A stretch of DNA of 64,000 nucleotides from Candidatus Saccharimonadota bacterium (GTDB lineage Bacteria; Patescibacteriota; Saccharimonadia; Saccharimonadales; Saccharimonadaceae). This document shows, in pieces, positions 23,777 through 31,401 of this stretch (positions are counted from its first letter, which is position 1; each line of letters starts with the position of its first letter). The stretch covers positions 17,660 through 81,659 of the forward strand of contig JAFRJG010000009.1 in assembly GCA_017432365.1 (NCBI GenBank), read 5' to 3'. The notes below the pieces were generated by a model, which ran no database searches, was not told the DNA's origin, and worked only from the letters and a program-made list of their open reading frames with translations. The translations under genes were made by a program, and so were the position numbers.

Positions 23777-24565
23777 ATGAAAAAAGTATTAAGTTTTGAC
23801 GTTGACCAGACGCTTAACGTGGCGAAGACGCCGATTCCGCGAGAGATTGCGGAGTTGTTGATTGAATGTATCCGGGCGGGGTTTTATATCTGTCCGATTT
23901 CTGGGCAGAAGTTTGAGCAGTTTTTAATACAGATTGTAAACCCAATGAAGGAGGCGGGGGCGACAGGAGAGGATTTTGCGCGGCTACATCTGTTCGTGGC
24001 GCAAGGAACACAATACTATCGGTATGAGGGGGACGGGGGGGAGTATCGCGAGGAGGATTGGAAGAAAGTGTATGATTATCCGCTTGAAGAGGCGGAGGTG
24101 AAGAAGATTTTTTCCGCGCTCGAGACGGCGGCGAGGGAACTGGGATTTTGGGAAGAGAAAAAGCTCAAGGAGGGGGACGAGATTATCGAGAACCGGCTGT
24201 CGCAAGTAACGTTTTCGGCGCTCGGGCAGAAGGCGGGGACGAAGGAAAAGTACGCCTGGGACCCGGATTGTAAGAAGCGAGAGAGGATTGTTGCGCGGGC
24301 GAAAGAGTTGGCGCCGGAGTTTTGTTTCGAGATTGGGGGGACGACGTCGATTAACGCGTTTTTGCCGGGGCGAAATAAGATTTTTGGCATGGAACATCTG
24401 ATGGAGGAGCTAAAAGTGCGGAAAGAGGAGATTTTATATTTCGGAGACATGACGCAGCCGGGCGGGAACGATTTTCCGGTAGTTGAGCTTGGGGTTGAGA
24501 CGATTACGGTCAGGTCGCATGAAGATACGGGGTATGCACTCCGGGGGATTCTCGGGGTTTTATAG
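23777..24565 (+). CDS. HAD-superfamily (IIB, phosphomannomutase-like) hydrolase
   Basis: The 262-residue protein opens with the HAD nucleophile motif SFDVDQTLN (Asp-x-Asp-x-Thr, about 6-14). A motif II Ser follows (CPISGQK), with a cap domain in the middle and the motif IV acid cluster GDMTQPGGNDFPV (about 220-232). This arrangement matches Cof-type and eukaryote-type phosphomannomutase members of HAD-IIB. The substrate (a sugar phosphate) cannot be fixed from sequence. The gene is 18 bases after the pilin stop with AAAGGAGG before the ATG, so the two are co-transcribed. Confidence 0.82.
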   Translation: MKKVLSFDVDQTLNVAKTPIPREIAELLIECIRAGFYICPISGQKFEQFLIQIVNPMKEAGATGEDFARLHLFVAQGTQYYRYEGDGGEYREEDWKKVYDYPLEEAEVKKIFSALETAARELGFWEEKKLKEGDEIIENRLSQVTFSALGQKAGTKEKYAWDPDCKKRERIVARAKELAPEFCFEIGGTTSINAFLPGRNKIFGMEHLMEELKVRKEEILYFGDMTQPGGNDFPVVELGVETITVRSHEDTGYALRGILGVL

Positions 24566-24638
24566 AGGGGGCGGTCGCGAAAGGAGGGGGCGCACCGTAG
24601 CGCTTGCGCTTATTTAAGATTAAGTGTAGAATGGGACT

Positions 24639-25415
24639 ATGAAGACTTATATTGTGGGTAACTGGAAGATGAACTTTACTGTTGGGGAGTCTTCTTTATA
24701 TTTACATAAGTTATTAGCAAAAGTTCATGCGGCGAGGGGACTGGAAGTTGTCGTGGCGCCATCAACGATGGCGTTACAGACGCTGTCGTTACAAACCGAC
24801 CGGAGAAAGATTAAGCTCGGAGCGCAGAACTTTTATCATCAGGATTTTGGGGCTTATACGGGGGAGGTGTCGATTGCGCAGATTCGGTCATTGGTGGATT
24901 ATGCGATTGTGGGGCATTCAGAACGGCGGTATGTGTTCCGTGAAACTGATAAGGATATAAAACTCAAAGTCGCGGCGGCGATTCGGGGCGGACTGACGCC
25001 GATTTTATGTGTAGGAGAAACGGAGTCGGAACGGACGTTCGGGGAGACGGCGGACGTGTTGCGCGACCAGGTTCTCGGGGGGTTGATGGATGTGGCGAAG
25101 GAAGATTTGACGAAAGTGATTATTGCGTATGAGCCGGTTTGGGCGATTTCTGGACACGGGAGCGTGAAAGTGGCGACGCCGCTCGACGTGAAAGAGGCGT
25201 TGACACTGATTCGGAAGACGTTGTATGAGACATACGGAAAGAAAGCACTCGAAGTGCCGATTTTGTTCGGAGGAAGCGTAAAGTCGTTAAACGCGGAGTC
25301 GTATCTGTCGATTCCGGGGTGTAACGGGCTGTTGATTGGCGGGGCGAGTTTGATTGCGCCGGAGTTTCTTGATATAATTGAGATAGCTAAACGAGTAAAA
25401 AATGAGCGAGAATAA
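24639..25415 (+). CDS. tpiA: Triosephosphate isomerase
   Basis: This glycolytic enzyme interconverts dihydroxyacetone phosphate and glyceraldehyde 3-phosphate. Over 258 residues it shows GNWKMN (Asn/Lys substrate contacts), IVGHSERR (catalytic His about 95), AYEPVWAISGHG (catalytic Glu about 167 and the flexible loop) and LFGGSVKSLNA. All catalytic residues are present. A TAGAAT box (24627-24632) ends 6 bases before the ATG. It would use glyceraldehyde 3-phosphate made by the phosphoketolase encoded at 46.8-48.9 kb. Confidence 0.97.
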   Translation: MKTYIVGNWKMNFTVGESSLYLHKLLAKVHAARGLEVVVAPSTMALQTLSLQTDRRKIKLGAQNFYHQDFGAYTGEVSIAQIRSLVDYAIVGHSERRYVFRETDKDIKLKVAAAIRGGLTPILCVGETESERTFGETADVLRDQVLGGLMDVAKEDLTKVIIAYEPVWAISGHGSVKVATPLDVKEALTLIRKTLYETYGKKALEVPILFGGSVKSLNAESYLSIPGCNGLLIGGASLIAPEFLDIIEIAKRVKNERE

Positions 25416-26175
25416 TTCTCCTTCTGTACGGTATATGGATTTTGTGGGACGGCGGAGAGCTTCTTCGACGGACCCGTTAGTAGGGCGACCGCGAGCAAAG
25501 GCGCCGGTTGTGCGTACGAAGGCAGAAGTGCTGGCGACGCGAGCGCGAACGAGTGCTCCGGCGGTCAGTACGGATACGAAGACGCCTGTTGTGCGTGCCG
25601 AAAGTAGGGCGCCGGTCGTAAAGACCCAGCCCAAGGCGCCGGTTAAGCCGGTGGCGACAGCGCGGGCGGTACCGGTTCAGAAGAGCGCGGAACGGGAGCT
25701 TGTAGCGAGGAAGCCGGAGAAAGTGACAAAAGAGTTATATCCGACGATAGGGAAGCCTGTTGCGAAGCCGGTCGCGCCGAAGAAGACGGGAACGGAAGCG
25801 CCTTCGAGTTCGCCGTTTTTGAAAGATTATTCGATTGATAAACGACCGCTGTCGAGTTCGGTGCCAGAGAAGAAACGAGAGGGAGAGTTCGAGAAATTGA
25901 GCTTTCTCGGGGTTTCCGGAGCGAAGAAAGCCGGAACGCAGGCAACGGAAGAGACTGAAGAGGAGATTACGTCGGGGAGTTTACGTCGGTCGCGGAAAAA
26001 TGTTTATGAGTGCAAGAAAAAGGATAAGGAAGAGAAGTCAAAAGAGAAGAAACCGGTCAAAATCGTAGATGATACGGAAATGAAAGGCGGGATGCCGTTG
26101 TTCGTGGTGATTTTAGTGACGGTCTTGCTCGGGGCGGCGGTTGGTGCGGGATTATATTTCTTGTTACCGAAGTAA
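25402..26175 (+). CDS. Low-complexity basic protein with C-terminal membrane anchor
   Basis: The 257-residue protein overlaps tpiA by 14 bases. Residues 20-130 are a disordered run of Ala/Pro/Val/Lys/Arg (APVVRTKAE-type units), followed by charged Ser/Glu/Lys stretches. A single hydrophobic helix lies at the very C-terminus (about 233-255: VVILVTVLLGAAVGAGLYFL). The topology suggests a tail-anchored cytosolic protein. I recognise no family. Confidence 0.7.
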   Translation: MSENNSPSVRYMDFVGRRRASSTDPLVGRPRAKAPVVRTKAEVLATRARTSAPAVSTDTKTPVVRAESRAPVVKTQPKAPVKPVATARAVPVQKSAERELVARKPEKVTKELYPTIGKPVAKPVAPKKTGTEAPSSSPFLKDYSIDKRPLSSSVPEKKREGEFEKLSFLGVSGAKKAGTQATEETEEEITSGSLRRSRKNVYECKKKDKEEKSKEKKPVKIVDDTEMKGGMPLFVVILVTVLLGAAVGAGLYFLLPK

Positions 26176-26186
26176 GAGAATTGTGA

Positions 26187-26192
26187 TATAAT
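26187..26192 (+). promoter_or_regulatory. -10 box of the tRNA-His/tRNA-Pro unit
   Basis: TGA-TATAAT ends 11 bases before the G-1 residue of tRNA-His, just after the stop of the preceding gene. Confidence 0.6.
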
Positions 26193-26203
26193 TATAGGGA
26201 CTT

Positions 26204-26281
26204 GGTGGGATTAGCTCAGATGGTTAGAGCGTCTGATTGTGGTCCAGAAGGTCGTCGGTTCGATTCCGATATCCCACCCCA
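26204..26281 (+). tRNA. tRNA-His (GTG)
   Basis: The acceptor GTGGGAT/ATCCCAC is extended by an encoded G at -1 opposite C73, the histidine identity element. Anticodon loop TTGTGGT (anticodon GTG), with encoded CCA. Confidence 0.93.
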
Positions 26282-26301
26282 GGTCAACTTGAGAAGTTTT
26301 T

Positions 26302-26378
26302 CGGGGCTTGGCGCAGCTTGGTAGCGCGCACGCATGGGGTGCGTGAGGTCAGGAGTTCAAATCTCCTAGCCCCGACCA
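26302..26378 (+). tRNA. tRNA-Pro (GGG)
   Basis: Acceptor CGGGGCT/AGCCCCG, anticodon stem CACGC/GCGTG with loop ATGGGGT (anticodon GGG), T-loop TTCAAAT and encoded CCA. It is 20 bases behind tRNA-His and probably on the same transcript. Confidence 0.92.
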
Positions 26379-26385
26379 AAAGACA

Positions 26386-26413
26386 AAAAAGAAGCCTCAC
26401 CGGAGGCTTATTT
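26386..26413. terminator. Shared bidirectional terminator
   Basis: AAGCCTC and GAGGCTT pair around ACCG (26392-26409) with T-tracts on both sides. It ends the tRNA-Pro transcript from the left and the 399-residue protein gene (stop at 26408) from the right, overlapping that stop codon. Confidence 0.8.
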
Positions 26414-27607
26414 TGATGGAACCTGTTTAGAGTTGAGGAAGGCGGGGGTCTCGACGTGAGAAGATGCTACGGCGGGGACGGCAAAGACTTCGTGACTCAA
26501 GGAGACAAGAGATGAGGCGAGGGTCTCCCGACCACCAAAAGTAAGCGTATCGCGACGAGCAACGTCGCGAGTTTTAGCGCGGGAGGGGTCAGCGGCGGCG
26601 CGCGCATCCATGTCCGCAAAGAGGTTCATGAGCTGCTCCGCGTCATGAACGACCGGAGCCAAGGCGCGGTTTATAGCGCCGTCTTTCGGGCGACCGGTAT
26701 CTTCGGTCATGGCGACATAGAGACTGCGCCAGATGTCTTCAGATTCGTTGGCGAGTTGATAGAGGAGCGACTCGCGATTGAGAGAATGGTCGATTGTTGT
26801 GCCGTCTTTCTGGAAAAAGCCGCTTTCTGGAAGGGCGAGGACGAATTTAGGAATCGAAAGGCGCGAAGGGTTCCCTTTTGAGTCGCGGAAGAACTTGAGA
26901 TTAGCGACGCCGGGGAGGGCGAGTTCTTCGCGCGTCTCGAAGGGGTTAAGTTTTCTGATGACGGTCTTTCGTTCCCCTTCGGGATGTTCGTTATCGACAG
27001 GAACTTGAACGAAGCGACCAAACTCGGAAGTGCTCGGCGTACTCGCGAGCATTTCGGGAGTTTTTCCGGCGGAAGAACGACGGTCGAGTTTTTGAGTTAA
27101 TTTATCTTTTTCGTTTTTATAAGTTGCGTCAATGGCAAAGCGGAGCGGGGCGGCGGAACCGTCGCGTTTTTCGAGTTCACAAATCAGGTCGGCGCCATTA
27201 AGCACGTCGTCGATGTCGCTAGTCGGATAGATACGAGTAACATACTCTGCGGGAAAGAAACTGCGCAGTTCGCTCGCGATAGCCGATTCGAGCTTGATAG
27301 ATTTTTCGGGAGGTTCGGGGTTTTCAAAATGGTCTTTTGTGTATTGGAAGACGGCGCGGTCGGCGGCGATTTCAGTTTCGGTAAAGCCGGGGCGATTTGG
27401 GTCGATAAAAGATTCAGGTTCAGGTTGGGAGTAGATTCTGTTTTTCTCGGCGGCGAGGTCGGCGAGCCGAGCTTTTTCGGCTTTTCGTTCGGCGCGAGCC
27501 TGGGCGGAAGCTTCAATCGCGCGAGCACGAGCCTGATTAAAGCTATCGGCGCGTTCAAAGCCGCCGGTGCGATGGACAAAACGTTTGATGGGTTTTTGAG
27601 GTTTCAT
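26408..27607 (-). CDS. Unrecognised protein with nuclease-like motif
   Basis: The 399-residue soluble protein has a basic N-terminus and an Ala/Arg/Glu helical region (about 24-58). The central segment NGADLICELEKRDG, then LRFAIDATYK (about 135-165), has the D...(D/E)xK-like spacing of PD-(D/E)XK nucleases. The later part contains FVQVPVD, FVLALP and a long helical C-terminus. No family is certain. The nuclease idea rests only on that short pattern, which could equally be chance. It lies between a tRNA pair and aspS and has its own terminator. Confidence 0.6.
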   Translation of the reverse strand: MKPQKPIKRFVHRTGGFERADSFNQARARAIEASAQARAERKAEKARLADLAAEKNRIYSQPEPESFIDPNRPGFTETEIAADRAVFQYTKDHFENPEPPEKSIKLESAIASELRSFFPAEYVTRIYPTSDIDDVLNGADLICELEKRDGSAAPLRFAIDATYKNEKDKLTQKLDRRSSAGKTPEMLASTPSTSEFGRFVQVPVDNEHPEGERKTVIRKLNPFETREELALPGVANLKFFRDSKGNPSRLSIPKFVLALPESGFFQKDGTTIDHSLNRESLLYQLANESEDIWRSLYVAMTEDTGRPKDGAINRALAPVVHDAEQLMNLFADMDARAAADPSRAKTRDVARRDTLTFGGRETLASSLVSLSHEVFAVPAVASSHVETPAFLNSKQVPSK

Positions 27608-27646
27608 GGGAGTCCTTTGTGTTTGTTTTAGAGAGATTTATCAAGT

Positions 27647-29452
27647 TTAAGTTTCAGAGTCGTCGGGGAGAAGCGCGAGATGAGCCTCTTCGAGTTGGGA
27701 CGGGTCGACGGACGAGGGGGAGTTCATCATCAAGTCAACACCGGAACCGTTTTTCGGGAAGGCGACAACGTCACGAATCGACTTTGTGTTTTTTAGTTCC
27801 ATGAAAATTCGGTCAATACCGAAGGCGCAACCGGCGTGGGGCGGGGCGCCGAACTTGAACGCAGAGAGCATACCGCCGAAGCGGGCTTCAACGTACTCGT
27901 TCGAGAAGCCGAGAATGTTGAAGACTTTATACATGATGTCTGGGTTATAGTTACGGACGGCGCCGGAGCAGATTTCGAGACCGTTCATAACCATATCGTA
28001 TTGGTCGGCGAGGAGGGCGAGTTTTTCTTCGATCGTTTTTGCGGAAGTGAGCGCTTCGAGACCGCCCTTTGGCATCGAGAAGGGGTTATGACCGAAGTCG
28101 AGTTTTTTCAGTTTCTCGTCCCATTCATAAAACGGGAAGTCAACAATCCAAGCAAAGGCGATTTCGTCAGGATTCCGCAGACCGAAATGGTCGGCGAAGG
28201 CGAGGCGGAGCTGTCCGAGAACTTTATTGACTTTTTCTCGGGAGTCGGCGCCGAAGAAAACGGCATCGCCCGGTTTCGCACCGGTCGTATGAGCGACCGA
28301 GGCGATTTCCGACTCGGACATGAACTTCAAAATCGGGGATTTTGGTCCTTCGGGGGTATAGAGAATATAAGCGAGACCGCCAGCACCTTCTTTTTTCGCA
28401 AGGTCAGTAAAGGAGTCAATCTGGGACCGGGTTAGCGCGGCGCCGCCGGTAACCTTGAGGGCTTTAACACAGGGGGTTTTAAAAACCTTGAACTCGGTCT
28501 GGGCAAAAATTGCCGTTAGGTCGAGCAGTTCCATACCGAAGCGAAGGTCGGGCTTATCAACGCCGTAAAAATCCATCGAGTCGCGGTACGGAATCCGCGG
28601 GACGGTTTCGCCGGGTTTTAGGTATTTTTTCGCGACTTCAGAGCGGAGAACCAGTTTTTTCTCAGCGAAGTCGGTCGCGAGGGAGAGCATCAAAGGTTCA
28701 ACAGTTTTTCGGACGTCTTCGCCGTTTTCGACAAAGGACATTTCGAGGTCGAGCTGATAAAAGTCGCCATAGAGTCGGTCAGCACGGGGGTCTTCGTCGC
28801 GGAAACAAGGCGCGATTTGGAAATAGCGTTCGACACCGCCGACCATGAGGAGCTGTTTGAACTGTTGGGGCGCCTGAGGGAGGGCATAAAAAGTTCCGGG
28901 TTTTAGACGAGAGGGGACGAGAAAGTCGCGCGCGCCTTCAGGAGAGGAGTTGGCGAGAATCGGGGTCGTTACTTCGGTAAAACCAGCGTCGTACATATAA
29001 TTCCGGAGGAAGCGGTAAAATTCGGAGCGAGATTTCAAGGTTTCCTGCATCGACGGGCGGCGAAGGTCAAGAAACCGATATTTCAAGCGGAGTTCTTCAC
29101 CGGATTCAGTTCCCTCGTCGTGGGTGTTCACAGGGGGAGTCTCGGAACGGTTAAGAAGTTCGAGAGTTTCCACGACGAGTTCGATATCGCCGGTTGCGAT
29201 ATTCGGGTTTACGAGGTCTTTTTCACGGTTACGGATTTTCCCGGTCGCGCGAATGACGAATTCATCACGGAGCGATTCGGCAAGCGCGAAAGCGTCGGTC
29301 TGTTCGGGGGTAACGACGAGCTGAATCAAGCCGGTAAAGTCGCGAAGGTCGATAAAAATCAGACCGCCATGGTCACGGCGGGAATTGACCCAGCCGGCAA
29401 CAGTGACGGTTTTTCCAAGGGAGGATTTAAGAGCGGAAGACTTCGTATACAT
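27647..29452 (-). CDS. aspS: Aspartyl-tRNA synthetase
   Basis: The 601-residue class II synthetase begins with an OB-fold anticodon domain (VTVAGWVNSRRDHGGLIFIDLRD). Class II motif 1 follows (LRSRSEF-type helix), then motif 2 (FRDEDPRADR), a bacterial GAD insertion (about 285-410), and motif 3 (GCAFGIDRI). The start is set at 29452: a TGG-TATAAT box (29465-29460) ends 7 bases before that ATG. An upstream in-frame ATG at 29506 would read through the promoter. The promoter lies inside the small membrane protein gene that overlaps its start, so aspS can be read both from that operon and alone. Confidence 0.96.
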   Translation of the reverse strand: MYTKSSALKSSLGKTVTVAGWVNSRRDHGGLIFIDLRDFTGLIQLVVTPEQTDAFALAESLRDEFVIRATGKIRNREKDLVNPNIATGDIELVVETLELLNRSETPPVNTHDEGTESGEELRLKYRFLDLRRPSMQETLKSRSEFYRFLRNYMYDAGFTEVTTPILANSSPEGARDFLVPSRLKPGTFYALPQAPQQFKQLLMVGGVERYFQIAPCFRDEDPRADRLYGDFYQLDLEMSFVENGEDVRKTVEPLMLSLATDFAEKKLVLRSEVAKKYLKPGETVPRIPYRDSMDFYGVDKPDLRFGMELLDLTAIFAQTEFKVFKTPCVKALKVTGGAALTRSQIDSFTDLAKKEGAGGLAYILYTPEGPKSPILKFMSESEIASVAHTTGAKPGDAVFFGADSREKVNKVLGQLRLAFADHFGLRNPDEIAFAWIVDFPFYEWDEKLKKLDFGHNPFSMPKGGLEALTSAKTIEEKLALLADQYDMVMNGLEICSGAVRNYNPDIMYKVFNILGFSNEYVEARFGGMLSAFKFGAPPHAGCAFGIDRIFMELKNTKSIRDVVAFPKNGSGVDLMMNSPSSVDPSQLEEAHLALLPDDSET

Positions 29453-29660
29453 GTGTGATATTATACCATAATTCCGGGAAGAGGAAGTAGAGGACGAGAA
29501 CGACAATCAAAAGAAGCGGCAAGAAGACGCGGAGGAACTTCAGGAGTTTAATCAGGAAGAGGTCGCCTTTCGAAGCGCCGAGAGATTGATAAAAGTATTT
29601 ATTTCGGGAAGAGTTCGGGACGGAGCAAAGACCGAGCTTGAATAAGATTGAGGCTTTCAT
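29427..29660 (-). CDS. Small single-pass membrane protein, ABC-coupled
   Basis: The 77-residue protein shares ATGA with the stop of the ABC ATPase gene, so its translation is coupled, and its last 26 bases overlap aspS. It has a polar basic N-terminal half and one strong helix (about 44-66: FLPLLLIVVLVLYFLFP). It is too small to be an ABC permease; it may anchor or adapt the ATPase, by inference from the coupling. Confidence 0.6.
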   Translation of the reverse strand: MKASILFKLGLCSVPNSSRNKYFYQSLGASKGDLFLIKLLKFLRVFLPLLLIVVLVLYFLFPELWYNITHVYEVFRS

Positions 29661-30310
29661 TTGATGTCTCCTTTCATATCGACGGTTTTCGTTGCGTAGG
29701 GGGCGACACGCGAATCAGACGTAGCGATAAGAACGGTTTTACCGAGTTTTTCTTGGAAGAGTTTAACGATTTTCAGGACGGTATCGGCGTTCGGACCGTC
29801 GAGAGAGTCGGTCGGTTCATCAAGCAGGAGCATCGGCGGGTCGAGCAAGAGGGCGCGGGCGATGCAGGTTCGCTGAACCTGGCTACCGTAGAGGGCTTTA
29901 GGGCGTTTTTCGAGAAGTTCAGAGACACCGAGGATTTTCGCGACGGTTTCAGTCCGTTCTTTCAGGGTCTTTTCCGGCATCCCGGCAAAGATACCAGGAA
30001 GAGCGATATTTTCACGAATCGTTAGGTTCGGCTCGAGGAAGAAGCCTTGAGGGATGAAGCCCATGGTTTTTCGGAGAAGTTCGGCACGCTTCGCGTTCGA
30101 GAGACGCTTGAGGTTTTGAGTATCGAGGAAGACATCACCGGAAGGGTAAGTTTCGAAGCCGGCGATGATATTTAAGAGGGTTGATTTCCCGGACTTTTTA
30201 CCGCCGGAAATCATGACAAACTCTCCCGGATTAACGAGAAGACAAAAATTGTTCAGGAGATGATGTCCGCTTTTAACTTTGTTGAGGTTGATGATTTTGA
30301 TGCCCGCCAC
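29657..30310 (-). CDS. ABC transporter ATPase-like protein with degenerate motifs
   Basis: The 217-residue protein has the size and order of a MacB/LolD-type ATPase: Walker A GGKKSGKST, Q-loop GFIPQG, Walker B MLLLDEPTDSLD. The signature is YGSQVQR instead of LSGGQxQR, and the switch histidine is absent (IATSDSR where ATHD is expected). ATP binding is likely; hydrolysis or cycling may be weak. No permease gene is adjacent, only the 77-residue membrane protein. Upstream is a DsbA-like exported protein 12 bases away, suggesting one operon. Confidence 0.85.
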   Translation of the reverse strand: MAGIKIINLNKVKSGHHLLNNFCLLVNPGEFVMISGGKKSGKSTLLNIIAGFETYPSGDVFLDTQNLKRLSNAKRAELLRKTMGFIPQGFFLEPNLTIRENIALPGIFAGMPEKTLKERTETVAKILGVSELLEKRPKALYGSQVQRTCIARALLLDPPMLLLDEPTDSLDGPNADTVLKIVKLFQEKLGKTVLIATSDSRVAPYATKTVDMKGDIK

Positions 30311-30322
30311 TTTAGTTCCCTT

Positions 30323-31069
30323 TTATTCTGTTGATGTTGACTCGAGTTGTTGATTGATAAAATCGCGGAAAATCTGGAGAGTTTCAGCCTTGGTCTGAGT
30401 ATCGCTTTTAACCCAGTCGATTTCCTGACCGTCAGAGCCGAAGAACGAGGGAGTCGAGCTAATGTTCAGGGAATTAGAAATCGCGGAGTCGAACGCAACC
30501 TTTTGTTTGACGTTCGCGGAGGAGAGGTCGGCGCGAAACTTCGGCAGGTCACCCTCGCCCTTAGTGACGGACGTAAAATAACTCATGAAGAGGTCGGTTC
30601 GGGAAGTTCCGGAGGCATAAAACCATTCGGACTGGTTCGCGAAGAGGAGGTCGCCGTATTCTTCCCAATAACCCTGGAGTCCGGCGGCTTCTACAGCGGA
30701 GGCGGCGGCGATAGCGTTAGGGTGAATATTGGTCAGGGGGAAGGAACGGTAAACGATTTTAACTTTTCCGTCGTATTCTTTCAAAAGTTCCTTGAGCCAA
30801 GAGTTCATGTTTGCGCAAGCGGAGCATTGATAATCGGCGTATTCAAAGAGCGTAACAGGAGCGTCTTTGGCGCCTTTAACATGGTCAGCGATTCCGCCGT
30901 TATCCTCGTTCCCGGAGATAAGAGAGTTGAGCTGATACTTAGAGAGGTCAACTTCGTTCGAGCTAGGAGAGCTGGAGGAGCCGGTCAATTTCGGGAGAAG
31001 AAAGACAAGTCCGAAGAATCCGACAGCAACGACAACAAGAGAGATAACGAGAGTTTTCGCGTTTTTCAT
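30323..31069 (-). CDS. DsbA-family thiol oxidoreductase, membrane-anchored
   Basis: The 248-residue protein has an N-terminal helix (about 7-27) and a Ser-rich linker. The thioredoxin fold has its active site in DYQCSACANM (CxxC, about 80-83) and a cis-proline in SSTPSFFG (about 210). A DsbA-type helical insertion lies between. It faces outward and would form or shuffle disulfides in exported proteins, several of which in this window carry paired cysteines. No DsbB or VKOR partner is seen nearby. Confidence 0.9.
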   Translation of the reverse strand: MKNAKTLVISLVVVAVGFFGLVFLLPKLTGSSSSPSSNEVDLSKYQLNSLISGNEDNGGIADHVKGAKDAPVTLFEYADYQCSACANMNSWLKELLKEYDGKVKIVYRSFPLTNIHPNAIAAASAVEAAGLQGYWEEYGDLLFANQSEWFYASGTSRTDLFMSYFTSVTKGEGDLPKFRADLSSANVKQKVAFDSAISNSLNISSTPSFFGSDGQEIDWVKSDTQTKAETLQIFRDFINQQLESTSTE

Positions 31070-31092
31070 GTAGTTTGATTATATATCACGAG

Positions 31093-31389
31093 TTAGAGTT
31101 CGGCAAGCAAGGTTAGTGATACGAGGATGCCGTAAATCAAGACACAAAACACGACGCCAAGGATGCCGAGAATGAGTCCGGCTTTTCCGAGGCGGGAGCC
31201 GAGGGATTTGATTGACTTAACGCCGAAGACGATAGCGAGAATCCCGGCGGGGAGAGAGATGTAATAAAAGAGGGTCGTAAGAAATGAAACGAGACCGAGG
31301 ACAAAAGCGGCGGTTGGCAGAGCGGAGTTTTTTCGCGCCTGGAGACGATGATTGTATTGGATGTTTTTAGCGATGGTGGATGAGTTCAT
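31093..31389 (-). CDS. Two-helix DUF4190-like membrane protein
   Basis: The 98-residue protein has two long hydrophobic segments (about 26-58 and 66-96) joined by a basic turn (GVKSIKSLGSRLGKAG). This is the layout and glycine pattern of DUF4190 proteins. The N-terminus is polar. The role is unknown. It lies between the beta-propeller and DsbA-like genes, spaced 12 and 23 bases, probably in one transcript. Confidence 0.7.
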   Translation of the reverse strand: MNSSTIAKNIQYNHRLQARKNSALPTAAFVLGLVSFLTTLFYYISLPAGILAIVFGVKSIKSLGSRLGKAGLILGILGVVFCVLIYGILVSLTLLAEL

Positions 31390-31401
31390 AGTTTTCTCCG
31401 A

